Shown one piece after another: positions 1 to 7,455 of a stretch of DNA of 38,615 nucleotides. Each line of letters begins with the position of its first letter. Position 1 is the stretch's first letter. The translations under genes and the position numbers were made by a program. Below the pieces are notes generated by a model. It had not been told where the DNA came from. It did not search any database and worked only from the letters and a program-made list of their open reading frames with translations. The stretch is taken from NCBI GenBank assembly GCA_947303695.1, contig CAMYYX010000001.1, forward strand, positions 1 through 38,615, written 5' to 3'. The DNA is from an uncultured Prevotellaceae bacterium (GTDB lineage: Bacteria > Bacteroidota > Bacteroidia > Bacteroidales > Bacteroidaceae).

Positions 1-865
1 AGAGCGAGAAACTGATACCTTTCGAGAGCATCTCGTCCATCCCGTCCACCATATCCTTAGCTGGACGGGTCTCATGACGTGCTCCCCACTTGTCGAACCA
101 ACCGCTCCAGAACTCTGAACACATCTTTGGTGCATCGGGACGAAGTTCGCCCAAACGGCGGAACTGGTCGTTGATGTTGGCTCCCGTTCCGAAATTCATC
201 GTCCATACGAGGTCGTCCAAACCATTCTGCTCGAAGTTACTGCTCCAGTCGCACTGGAAGAGTGCCATCTGGTTTCCATAGATGGAGCGGATTTCTGAGA
301 CGTAAGGCTTGTCTGTTCCATAAGAGCCATATTCGTTCTCCACCTGAATCATGATGATAGGACCTCCGTTCTGGATGGTGAGCGGCTTCAATTGTTCACC
401 CACTTTCTGTTCGAATATCTTCACGCGTTCCATGAAGTAAGGATCCCGTTCGCGCAACTTGATGTCCTTCTTCTTTAGCAGCCACCAGGGCAGACCGCCC
501 ATTTCCCACTCGGCACAGACATAGGGACCTGGACGTACGATGACGTAGAGGCCATTCTTCTGAGCCAATCGGCAGAACTCGGCTACATCGCTGTTGCCTG
601 TAAAGTCGAACTGTCCTTCCTGCTGTTCGTGGATGTTCCAGAAGATGTAGATACATACGGCATTCATGCCAAGTGCTTTACACATCTGGATGCGGTGCTC
701 CCAATAGGGACGTGGTATGCGCGGATAATGTACTTCAGCAGCCTTCACGATGAATGGCTTCCCATTTAGTAAGAACGTTCCCTTACCAGCTTCGAATGTC
801 CCTTTTTGTGCCCAAACCACACAAGTGGCGAGAGCTAAAACAAATGTCAATAGTAGTTTTTTCAT
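1..865 (-). CDS. Beta-galactosidase, GH35 family (3' end cut by window edge)
   Basis: Reads from ATG at 865 down to the window edge with no stop: 288 codons of the N-terminal catalytic domain. Residues 1-19 form a signal peptide ending VWA before Gln20, so the enzyme is exported, probably to the periplasm or cell surface. The GH35 TIM barrel is clear: GKPFIVKAAEVHYPRIPR near 35-52, RPGPYVCAEW at 111-120, the acid/base Glu178 in ENEYGS, and the nucleophile Glu251 in MCSEFWSGW. The family releases terminal beta-galactose from glycans. It lies 25 bases after the purine permease on the same strand, with a possible promoter of its own in that junction. The C-terminal part is not visible, so domain completeness is unknown. 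Family assignment is secure; substrate is inferred. Confidence 0.93.
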   Translation of the reverse strand, partial: MKKLLLTFVLALATCVVWAQKGTFEAGKGTFLLNGKPFIVKAAEVHYPRIPRPYWEHRIQMCKALGMNAVCIYIFWNIHEQQEGQFDFTGNSDVAEFCRLAQKNGLYVIVRPGPYVCAEWEMGGLPWWLLKKKDIKLRERDPYFMERVKIFEQKVGEQLKPLTIQNGGPIIMIQVENEYGSYGTDKPYVSEIRSIYGNQMALFQCDWSSNFEQNGLDDLVWTMNFGTGANINDQFRRLGELRPDAPKMCSEFWSGWFDKWGARHETRPAKDMVDGMDEMLSKGISFSL

Positions 866-890
866 GTAGTTATGCTTATTCTCGTTATTT

Positions 891-2219
891 TTACAAATAT
901 AGCATTGCTATGTAATGAATGATAAACAGTACGGCTAACACACAGATTGTGATATTAAGTTTCTTGAATTTACCTGCGATCAGATTGACGAATACATAGA
1001 AAATCAATCCTATCATGATACCATCACTGATGCTATAAGCAAGTGGCATAAGCAGCATGGTGAAGAACGCGGGAATCGCCTCAGTGTACTCTTTCCAATT
1101 TATTTCAGTTATTGGTGAGCACATCATCACTCCTACAATTGCCAATACAGGGCCCGTAGCTTCTGATGGAACAGCAAGGAAGATTGGCGAGAAGAACAAA
1201 GCCAGCACGAAGCAAATTGCTATCGTGAACGAGGTGAGGCCTGTACGTCCGCCTTCTGCTACACCAGCTGAACTTTCCAAATAGGTTGTTGTTGTATTGG
1301 TTCCGAAGCATGCACCTGCTGTTGTGGCAATCGCGTCTGCCATGAATATCTTCGACAGGCCGTCTACCTTTCCTTCCTTGTCAATCATACCTGCTTTTAC
1401 ACTTACTCCCACAACGGTTCCCATCGTGTCGAATAAATCCATGAAAAGGAAGGTAAACACTACGATGAGCATATCAAAACTGAATACATCTTGCCAGTTG
1501 AACTGGCAGCAAATGGGTTCGATTGAAGGAGGAAGGTCAGCAAATCCGTCTATGTGAGTGATTCCCATAGGGATACCGAGAAGGGTTGTAATCAGAATGC
1601 CGAACAACATTCCGCCTTTCACCTTTTTCACAACGAAAGTACATGTGATGAATAATCCGATGATGGCCAAAATCACGTTGGGATTATTGAATTTACCCAA
1701 CGTAACTAATGTGGTCGCGTCACGAACCACGATGCCAGAGTTCTGCAAACCTATGAATGCGATGTAAAGTCCGATGCCGACCCCAATAGCCTGTTTCAAC
1801 CCCAACGGGAAAGCGTTAACGATGTATTCGCGCACATTCGTAGCAGAGATAATGATGAAGATGATGCCCTCAATCAGAATAGCTGTGAGTGCGAATTGCC
1901 ACGAATAGCCCATTCCGATACATACGCCGTAAACAAAGAAGACGTTCAGTCCCATACCGGGAGCCAATCCGAACGGTTTCTTGGCATAAATAGCCATCAT
2001 CAGGGTACCCACGATAGCAGCTAGAGCAGTCGCCGTGAACACTGCATCTACTGGCATTCCATATTCTTCTCCGAGTATATGGCCAATTTCGGCAAACATG
2101 GAGGGGTTGACTATCAAGATATATGCCATGGTCAGGAATGTCGTGATACCTGCTATGATTTCAGTCTTTACGCTATGCTTAGAAACATCAAAGCCAAATA
2201 AAGTTTTCAGTAGACTCAT
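891..2219 (-). CDS. NCS2-family purine permease (AzgA/PbuG-like)
   Basis: A 442-residue polytopic inner-membrane protein of the hypoxanthine/guanine permease branch of the NCS2 family, expected to import purine bases with protons. The family signatures are present: ITTFLTMAYILIVNPSMF near residues 24-41, GLAPGMGLNVFF near 83-94, and the second-half motif FMDLFDTMGTVVGV with the conserved Asp residues. It ends in alternating hydrophobic segments. The start is set at ATG 2219 (MSLLKTLFGFD); an upstream GTG would extend it by 9 residues but would overlap the preceding gene. The neighbour upstream (14-base gap) is a DUF5020 outer-membrane protein, so the pair may move purines across both membranes. 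Exact substrate (adenine, guanine or hypoxanthine) cannot be read from sequence. Confidence 0.93.
   Translation of the reverse strand: MSLLKTLFGFDVSKHSVKTEIIAGITTFLTMAYILIVNPSMFAEIGHILGEEYGMPVDAVFTATALAAIVGTLMMAIYAKKPFGLAPGMGLNVFFVYGVCIGMGYSWQFALTAILIEGIIFIIISATNVREYIVNAFPLGLKQAIGVGIGLYIAFIGLQNSGIVVRDATTLVTLGKFNNPNVILAIIGLFITCTFVVKKVKGGMLFGILITTLLGIPMGITHIDGFADLPPSIEPICCQFNWQDVFSFDMLIVVFTFLFMDLFDTMGTVVGVSVKAGMIDKEGKVDGLSKIFMADAIATTAGACFGTNTTTTYLESSAGVAEGGRTGLTSFTIAICFVLALFFSPIFLAVPSEATGPVLAIVGVMMCSPITEINWKEYTEAIPAFFTMLLMPLAYSISDGIMIGLIFYVFVNLIAGKFKKLNITICVLAVLFIIHYIAMLYL
894..901 (-). promoter_or_regulatory. Possible -7 element for the GH35 gene
   Basis: On the minus strand the bases read TATATTTG, matching the Bacteroidetes -7 consensus TAnnTTTG, 28 bases before the GH35 ATG. 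It overlaps the last codons of the permease gene. No good -33 TTTG is seen at the usual spacing, and the following bases are TA rather than the CA found at the other sites here, so this is the weakest of the promoter calls. Confidence 0.3.
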
Positions 2220-2233
2220 CTTTCTATTTCGTT

Positions 2234-2965
2234 TTAAAAGTTCCACTTAATACCCAGGCAAGGATTGCACTTGAATCCATCGTAAGTGCCGAAGTCATTC
2301 GAAAACTCTACCTCACCACCGATGTTCAGATTCTCACAGCCGAAGTGACGACCTACGTTATACCAGATTTGAGGCTCAGTGATAAAGGTGGTCGACTTGG
2401 AAACCCATGCACCGTTATCTGTGCGTGCAGCATGGTCTTCCCACCAGAAATCGGCAAAGCCGGAGAAACTGAGTCCCTCAACACCAAACAGGTCGTTCAT
2501 GCCCCATACCACAGTGAACTGCATTGGGAGGTCGCTTTTCCCATGAGCGATGTTCTTGTTCAGTACTTCCAGTGTGAGTGTGTTCTTGAAGTCTGGACTG
2601 TGCATGAAGTAATTCACACCAAACAGCCATGCATTCTTAATCGAATAGCCGTTATAGACACCACCGTTGTACTCAACATGAAGGCTTAGTGGCGCGAATT
2701 TAGTGTTCTGCCAGAAGTTGAGTCCACGTGCAATCTCGAGATACGTACCGCAGGGCGCATCGTCTGCGCCGTCTTTCGTGCGGGTTTTGAAATCATGGTC
2801 GATAAAGAAGAACGTGTCACCCCATTTGTCCTGCTTGAACATCTCGAATGTGGTTGTAATCTGCTTACGATCTTTCCCAAAATCGTAGAATACTTGCAGA
2901 TTAGTTTGTGCCATTGCTCCCAAGGTCATCAAAGATGCAATAGCAAATGTTAAAACTTTTTTCAT
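2234..2965 (-). CDS. DUF5020 family outer-membrane protein (Tsx-like)
   Basis: A 243-residue exported protein. MKKVLTFAIASLMTLGAMA is a signal peptide with cleavage before Gln20. The rest is rich in alternating aromatic strands (FYDFG, DTFFFIDHDF, GVNYFMHS, LGIKWNF) and ends in Phe, as expected for an outer-membrane beta-barrel assembled by BAM. I recognise it as DUF5020, which resembles nucleoside channel Tsx. It stands directly before the purine permease with a 14-base gap, which supports a role in nucleobase or nucleoside passage; this is inference. The start is ATG 2965, since the 17 extra residues possible upstream would precede the signal peptide and overlap the promoter. Confidence 0.85.
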   Translation of the reverse strand: MKKVLTFAIASLMTLGAMAQTNLQVFYDFGKDRKQITTTFEMFKQDKWGDTFFFIDHDFKTRTKDGADDAPCGTYLEIARGLNFWQNTKFAPLSLHVEYNGGVYNGYSIKNAWLFGVNYFMHSPDFKNTLTLEVLNKNIAHGKSDLPMQFTVVWGMNDLFGVEGLSFSGFADFWWEDHAARTDNGAWVSKSTTFITEPQIWYNVGRHFGCENLNIGGEVEFSNDFGTYDGFKCNPCLGIKWNF

Positions 2966-3013
2966 TTGGTAGTTGTTTAATAAGATGAATCGGACATTAT
3001 TAATTTCTACTTG

Positions 3014-3021
3014 CAAAAATA
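3014..3021 (-). promoter_or_regulatory. -7 promoter element for the DUF5020-purine permease operon
   Basis: The minus strand reads TATTTTTGCAA, a match to the Bacteroidetes -7 element TAnnTTTG with the CA extension seen at other sites in this window. It lies 48 bases before the DUF5020 start. I do not see a good -33 TTTG at 19-21 bases. Confidence 0.5.
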
Positions 3022-3116
3022 AGAATTATTTTGCTAACTTGTATCTTTTCGTTTAGATTTTTTTACAAAAAGGAAGAATTTTTTGTGTTTTGCTGTGAAA
3101 TATGAAAATAATATAG

Positions 3117-3124
3117 TATATTTG
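3117..3124 (+). promoter_or_regulatory. -7 promoter element for the uracil permease
   Basis: TATATTTGCA matches TAnnTTTG, 24 bases upstream of the ATG at 3149. A TTTG lies at 3089-3092, but the 24-base spacing is longer than the usual 19-21. The divergent promoters of the purine and pyrimidine transport genes thus lie within about 100 bases of each other. Confidence 0.55.
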
Positions 3125-3148
3125 CATCCCGAATACATATCACAAATT

Positions 3149-4444
3149 ATGAGTAACGAACAATATTACCCAGCTATTCGGGATGCAAGTCAATTAGGCT
3201 ATCCTAAAACCTTTCTTCTCGGTGTCCAGCACTTGTTTGCCATGTTTGGCTCAACCGTCTTAGTTCCTGTCCTCACAGGCCTTTCGGTTTCTACCACACT
3301 GTTGTTTGCTGGTATCGGAACCCTGATATTCCATTTCATCACCAAACTGAAAGTACCGGCATTCCTCGGTTCGTCGTTTGCATTCATCGGCGGCTATCTG
3401 TCTGTGAAGGCTGCAGGAGCCGAATTGGGAATGACCGATGAAATGGCACTCGATTATGCCTCTATCGGTGTCTTCTTTGCCGGTCTCTTATATTTTGTGA
3501 TAGCAATGGTTGTCAAGATGTTTGGCGTGAACAAGATATTGCAGTTTTTCCCTCCAATCGTTACAGGTCCTATTGTGATTGCCATCGGATTGGTCCTCTC
3601 GGGTAAAGCCATTGAGAGCTGCAACGAGAACTGGTGGGTAGCGATGACAGCGTTGACCACTGTGCTCATTGCCAATATCTGGGGAAAAGGATTCCTGAAG
3701 ATTATTCCAATTATTTTGGGCGTGATAGGTTCATACGTGATGGCTGTATGTCTAGGCGATGTCGACTTCTCCTCTTTAGAGGAGGTTCCTTGGGTAGGAT
3801 TGCCGCTCAGTTACGAATCAACCGTCTTCTCCATTTTTGAGAATCCTGACTATACATTTATGGCGTCAACAATACTCGCAATTATGCCTATTGCAGTGGC
3901 CACAATTGTAGAACATGTTGGTGATATGTGTGCAATTTCTTCAACAACAAGAAGAGACTGCCTGAAAGAGCCAGGACTTCATCGCACCTTGACAGGTAAT
4001 GGTATTGCTACTGCTGTCGCAGCACTCTTTGGTGCACCAGCCAACACCACTTACGGTGAGAATACAGGAGTGTTGAATCTTACACGTGTGTACGACCCGA
4101 TGGTTATCCGTATCGCAGCCATCCTCGCCATCGTCATATCGTTCTGCCCTAAGTTCACCGAACTCATCCATCTCATGCCCGTAGCTACCGTTGGTGGAGT
4201 TTCACTCATCCTTTACGGAATGATTTCATCAGTAGGTGTACGTAATCTTGTTGAAGCAAAGGCCGACCTTTCACTCTCACGCAACTTCATTGTGGTTGCA
4301 AGCATCCTTGTATTAGCTATAGGCATTAAATACGGCCTCAACGACCAAGTTGATGTCTTTGGCATCAAGCTCTCCGGACTTGCTGTAGCCGCCATCGTAG
4401 GTGTCTTCTTGAATGCTATCTTTCCAAAGGAAAAGAAAGAATAA
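3149..4444 (+). CDS. uraA: Uracil permease, NCS2 family
   Basis: A 431-residue membrane protein of the uracil/xanthine permease family with about 14 hydrophobic segments. Features that point to uracil rather than xanthine are Glu255 in VEHVGD and Glu304 in TTYGENTGVLNLTRVY, which match the substrate-binding glutamates of E. coli UraA. It would import uracil with protons for salvage. The start is ATG 3149 (MSNEQYYPAIRDASQLGYPKTF); the 22 codons open upstream overlap the -7 element at 3117, so they cannot be translated from that promoter. The gene diverges from a purine transport pair. The interrupted pyrC at 11722 makes uracil uptake potentially important for this strain. Confidence 0.92.
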   Translation: MSNEQYYPAIRDASQLGYPKTFLLGVQHLFAMFGSTVLVPVLTGLSVSTTLLFAGIGTLIFHFITKLKVPAFLGSSFAFIGGYLSVKAAGAELGMTDEMALDYASIGVFFAGLLYFVIAMVVKMFGVNKILQFFPPIVTGPIVIAIGLVLSGKAIESCNENWWVAMTALTTVLIANIWGKGFLKIIPIILGVIGSYVMAVCLGDVDFSSLEEVPWVGLPLSYESTVFSIFENPDYTFMASTILAIMPIAVATIVEHVGDMCAISSTTRRDCLKEPGLHRTLTGNGIATAVAALFGAPANTTYGENTGVLNLTRVYDPMVIRIAAILAIVISFCPKFTELIHLMPVATVGGVSLILYGMISSVGVRNLVEAKADLSLSRNFIVVASILVLAIGIKYGLNDQVDVFGIKLSGLAVAAIVGVFLNAIFPKEKKE

Positions 4445-4487
4445 AAGGAGTAGGTAACTCCCATGTAGCTCCGAGGTGGCTCCCACT

Positions 4488-4530
4488 GAGTTTCGGTAGA
4501 GTTTCGGTGTGCGAACTACTGAGTTTCGGT
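4488..4530 (+). repeat. Three copies of GAGTTTCGGT in the uraA-nagZ gap
   Basis: The 10-mer GAGTTTCGGT occurs at 4488-4497, 4499-4508 and 4521-4530. Directly after it, 4540-4554 is an inverted repeat ATGTAG-CAA-CTACAT. The 287-base gap from 4445 to 4731 otherwise holds only a weak 41-codon ORF. No consensus -7 element was found in it. Confidence 0.7.
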
Positions 4531-4587
4531 GTGGCGAGTATGTAGCAACTACATAGGGCCTATATGGTAAGATGCTGGGAAAAAGAT

Positions 4588-4713
4588 ATGAAACGAAGTA
4601 AATACCTTATTATAATATTATCAGTAAGGCAGAGTGTTAGCACTGATAATGGCTGCACGAAGGATGAGGCACAGAAAGGCTACACCATTATCTATAGGGA
4701 GGGGGAGAACTAA
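4588..4713 (+). CDS. Possible 41-residue peptide upstream of nagZ (weak)
   Basis: An ATG ORF of 41 codons ending 18 bases before the GH3 gene and in the same frame. It begins MKRSKYLIIILSV, which looks like the start of a signal peptide, then becomes hydrophilic without a cleavage site or a long enough hydrophobic core. I do not recognise it. It could be a remnant of an exported protein or chance coding potential. Confidence 0.2.
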   Translation: MKRSKYLIIILSVRQSVSTDNGCTKDEAQKGYTIIYREGEN

Positions 4714-4731
4714 ACAAAATATATTATCGCA

Positions 4732-5922
4732 ATGAAAAAGATGAAGAACTGGGTGATTGCTGCCACCCTTATCATTTGCAGCGCAAGCGTGATAACATCG
4801 TGTTCGAACGATGATTCTCCTGTGGTACCAACAGACGAGGTGGAGGCACAATTGCAGCAGATGACGCTGCGCGAAAAAGTGGGACAACTGTTCTATGTGC
4901 GTCCTGAGTGTCTTGATACCACCATTCATTTCAACCTGATCAGCACTATAGACAGCAGTGCAGACGACATCAAGAAAATTAAGTTGCAGGCTGTGAATGC
5001 CACGATGCTGGCAGTGAATGAGCAATATCCCGTAGGTGGCATTATTCTCTATGCCCACAACATTGAGGACGAGGCGCAGTTGGCGACCTTTATACCGCAA
5101 ATACGTGCCCTGAAAGGTTCTCCACTGCTTTGTATAGACGAAGAGGGCGGACGTGTAGCACGTATTGCTAACAACGAGAACTTCCATCAGAAGAAGTACG
5201 AGTCAATGGGCGCCATCGGTGCAACAGGCGACCCAACTAACGCTTACGAGTGTGGAAACACTATCGGTACCTATCTGAAGAACTATGGTTTCGATATTGA
5301 TTTTGCTCCAGTAGCCGACGTGAATACCAACCCGGAAAATATCGTCATCGGAGCCCGTGCTTTCAGTGACGATCCTGCGGTTGCAGCATCTATGGTGACT
5401 AACTATTTGCAAGGACTGAAGGATGCGGGCATTGTCGGTTGTATCAAGCATTTCCCAGGTCATGGAGACACCAAGGCCGATACCCATTACGGTTACGCCT
5501 CAACCCAGAAGACGTGGGCAGAGATGCTCAACTGTGAGATGTTAACATTCCGTGCAGGCATCAATTGGGGCTGCCAACTGATTATGACGGCTCATATCGC
5601 TGCACCCAATGTTACAGGTTCTGACATTCCTTCTACGATGTCATCCATCATCCTACAGGACAAGTTGCGTGGCGAACTTGGCTACCAGAACATCATCATC
5701 ACCGATGCTATGGAGATGGGGGCCATCACCAAGCAATACAACAATGCTGAAGCCGCTGTCGGTACATTCTTGGCTGGTGCAGACATCATTTTAGGTCCGC
5801 AGAATTTCGTTGAGGCCTTTGATGCTGTCGTTGCTGCTGTTGAGAACGGCACCATCAGCGAGGAACGCCTTGACCAGAGTGTGCGCCGTATATTGACTTT
5901 AAAAAGACAAAAGCGATTTTAA
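4732..5922 (+). CDS. GH3 beta-N-acetylglucosaminidase-like lipoprotein (NagZ family)
   Basis: A 396-residue glycoside hydrolase family 3 protein of the single-domain NagZ type, which removes terminal N-acetylglucosamine, classically from peptidoglycan fragments. The N-terminus is a lipoprotein signal with lipobox ITSC and acylated Cys24, so it is membrane-anchored outside the cytoplasm, unlike cytosolic E. coli NagZ. The NagZ hallmark KHFPGHGDT is at residues 239-247, providing the general acid/base His, and the nucleophile is Asp325 in TDAMEMG. CIDEEGGRVAR near residue 137 is also typical. It stands after a 287-base gap and is followed by an unrelated membrane protein. A broader beta-hexosaminidase or glycan role is possible. 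Confidence 0.88.
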   Translation: MKKMKNWVIAATLIICSASVITSCSNDDSPVVPTDEVEAQLQQMTLREKVGQLFYVRPECLDTTIHFNLISTIDSSADDIKKIKLQAVNATMLAVNEQYPVGGIILYAHNIEDEAQLATFIPQIRALKGSPLLCIDEEGGRVARIANNENFHQKKYESMGAIGATGDPTNAYECGNTIGTYLKNYGFDIDFAPVADVNTNPENIVIGARAFSDDPAVAASMVTNYLQGLKDAGIVGCIKHFPGHGDTKADTHYGYASTQKTWAEMLNCEMLTFRAGINWGCQLIMTAHIAAPNVTGSDIPSTMSSIILQDKLRGELGYQNIIITDAMEMGAITKQYNNAEAAVGTFLAGADIILGPQNFVEAFDAVVAAVENGTISEERLDQSVRRILTLKRQKRF

Positions 5923-5973
5923 TCTGGACACAATAGCATAATCCCAATTACATATGATGAATGTAAAATTTGA

Positions 5974-7197
5974 ATGCCGAAATTTAGTAACTTTACCAAG
6001 AAGTCTTGGTTGAGTGAACTGGGAATGGTGTTTATGAGTACGACTATCTCTATTGTGCTTACGTTTGGAACTGCTCATGTCATCGAACAATACGAGAAGA
6101 AGAAGGCAGGCCGTCAGATGGCCATTATGGTGATTCACGACATGGACAACACGGTGCAGGCATTCAGAAGGTATGCTCAGCAGGAGGAGTCGAATTATAA
6201 GATGGTACAGGATGTGATGATGCATATGGATTCTCTTTCTGCCATCAGCGAAGACACTCTGATGATGATGTTGCGTTTTTTGACGGTGTATAAAGATGAG
6301 ATATACATATTGGATGATTCGAGCGAGAAGATTTTCCTGAACAATCAGAATGCGTGGAGCAATATCAATAATGCTCAGTTCCTGGATGTGGTACAGTCTT
6401 TCTTCAGGGAACGACATGACCTGTATAAGACCATCAACAATGGAGCGCAATGGGTTCGACCTGTGCCATTGGATGATTTCGTCAAGAAACAGATGGAGAA
6501 TGAAGATTATAACCTCAACTCTTTGGATTATCTGAAGGAGTTGCTCTCAAGGGACAATGTGCGTTATTATCTGGCGATGTCATCCGGACGTCAGCTGGAG
6601 TTTAATGATATTGCAGACAAATGGCAATGTTGCAGCGATCAGTGTAAGTTCATGATGGACATAACGGACAAGGAACTGAAGGAATATGCTGAGAAAACCC
6701 TGCGGACAGGTAAGCCATTGAAAGAGCACAACCTTATTGGCGCATGGACTGGAACATCGAATTCGAACATACAAGAAACTATCGAGTTCAAGGATGACCA
6801 TACGCTTCATTATCTGTGTGTTGAACAGATGACATCACATTGTTTTTTTGGTCTTCTTCAACTTAAATATTCATACAATGGAGTGTGGACACTGAAGGGT
6901 GATTCTCTGATTATGAAATATGATCCGGGGATGGAATATGACGTTGATACAACAGGGATTAGCTACAAGCCCGATATGAAGGAGTCTTTGTCTAATGTGC
7001 TGGATGAAGTTGAGGAGGCGTTTAAACAAATGAAGAAAAAGAAGGCTGCAGAAGGTGTCCATACAGACGCCTATGCAGTGTCAATTGATACTTCGCTTGA
7101 CAAGATAGAAATGCGTAGTGAGGAAAAAGACGATGAAGGTATGATGCAGACGGTGTTCAAGTATCTGTTGAGAAAAAATGAAGAATCAGAAAAATAA
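5974..7197 (+). CDS. Hypothetical membrane-anchored protein with lipocalin-like C-terminus
   Basis: A 407-residue protein I do not recognise. The N-terminus is basic (MPKFSNFTKKSW), followed by one hydrophobic segment at about 17-35 (GMVFMSTTISIVLTFGTAHV) that is probably an uncleaved anchor. Residues 40-255 are charged and look helical. From about 270 the pattern LIGAWTG...TIEFKDDHTLHY...GVWTLKGDSLIMKYD resembles the lipocalin-like domains that measure 'G-W' strands in Bacteroidetes lipoproteins. Met is frequent throughout. It stands alone between nagZ and the small ORF before mfd, so the context gives no clue to function. Confidence 0.75.
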   Translation: MPKFSNFTKKSWLSELGMVFMSTTISIVLTFGTAHVIEQYEKKKAGRQMAIMVIHDMDNTVQAFRRYAQQEESNYKMVQDVMMHMDSLSAISEDTLMMMLRFLTVYKDEIYILDDSSEKIFLNNQNAWSNINNAQFLDVVQSFFRERHDLYKTINNGAQWVRPVPLDDFVKKQMENEDYNLNSLDYLKELLSRDNVRYYLAMSSGRQLEFNDIADKWQCCSDQCKFMMDITDKELKEYAEKTLRTGKPLKEHNLIGAWTGTSNSNIQETIEFKDDHTLHYLCVEQMTSHCFFGLLQLKYSYNGVWTLKGDSLIMKYDPGMEYDVDTTGISYKPDMKESLSNVLDEVEEAFKQMKKKKAAEGVHTDAYAVSIDTSLDKIEMRSEEKDDEGMMQTVFKYLLRKNEESEK

Positions 7198-7259
7198 TTA
7201 GGTGTTTGCAAAATAAAAGTGAATGTTTTGCGTTATATAGGTAAAAGCATATCTCACGA

Positions 7260-7280
7260 ATTCACAATTCATCATTCATA
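7260..7280 (+). repeat. Heptad repeat ATTCAnn, three units
   Basis: Three 7-base units ATTCACA, ATTCATC and ATTCATA follow one another in the gap between the hypothetical protein and the small ORF upstream of mfd. Short tandem arrays of this kind recur in intergenic gaps of this window. No promoter consensus is seen in 7198-7296. Confidence 0.5.
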
Positions 7281-7296
7281 TTGAACATTGCTGCCT

Positions 7297-7428
7297 ATGA
7301 GAGATTTTACACAAGACACTGATTTTGATTCTTTACAACTTGACGGAATGGCACCCATGCATGCCAGCGAGGAAACTCTCAGTTTCATTCGTATGTTTGC
7401 TCAATCTTATCAAGCTCATATTTATTAG
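7297..7428 (+). CDS. Small hypothetical protein, 43 residues, upstream of mfd
   Basis: An ORF with ATG at 7297 and stop TAG at 7426, encoding an acidic 43-residue peptide that starts MRDFTQDTDFDSLQLDG and contains PMHASEETLSFIRMFAQSY. The amphipathic pattern and lack of low complexity suggest a real small cytoplasmic protein, but I cannot name a family. It ends 27 bases before the mfd start in the same frame, so the two are probably cotranscribed. Confidence 0.5.
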   Translation: MRDFTQDTDFDSLQLDGMAPMHASEETLSFIRMFAQSYQAHIY

Positions 7429-7455
7429 GGAGATAATAGGGAGATATTAAGTCAG

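Noticed and set aside
2220..2246. Extended GTG start of the purine permease
   Set aside because: It would overlap the DUF5020 stop and add a hydrophilic stretch absent in the family; ATG 2219 is well placed.
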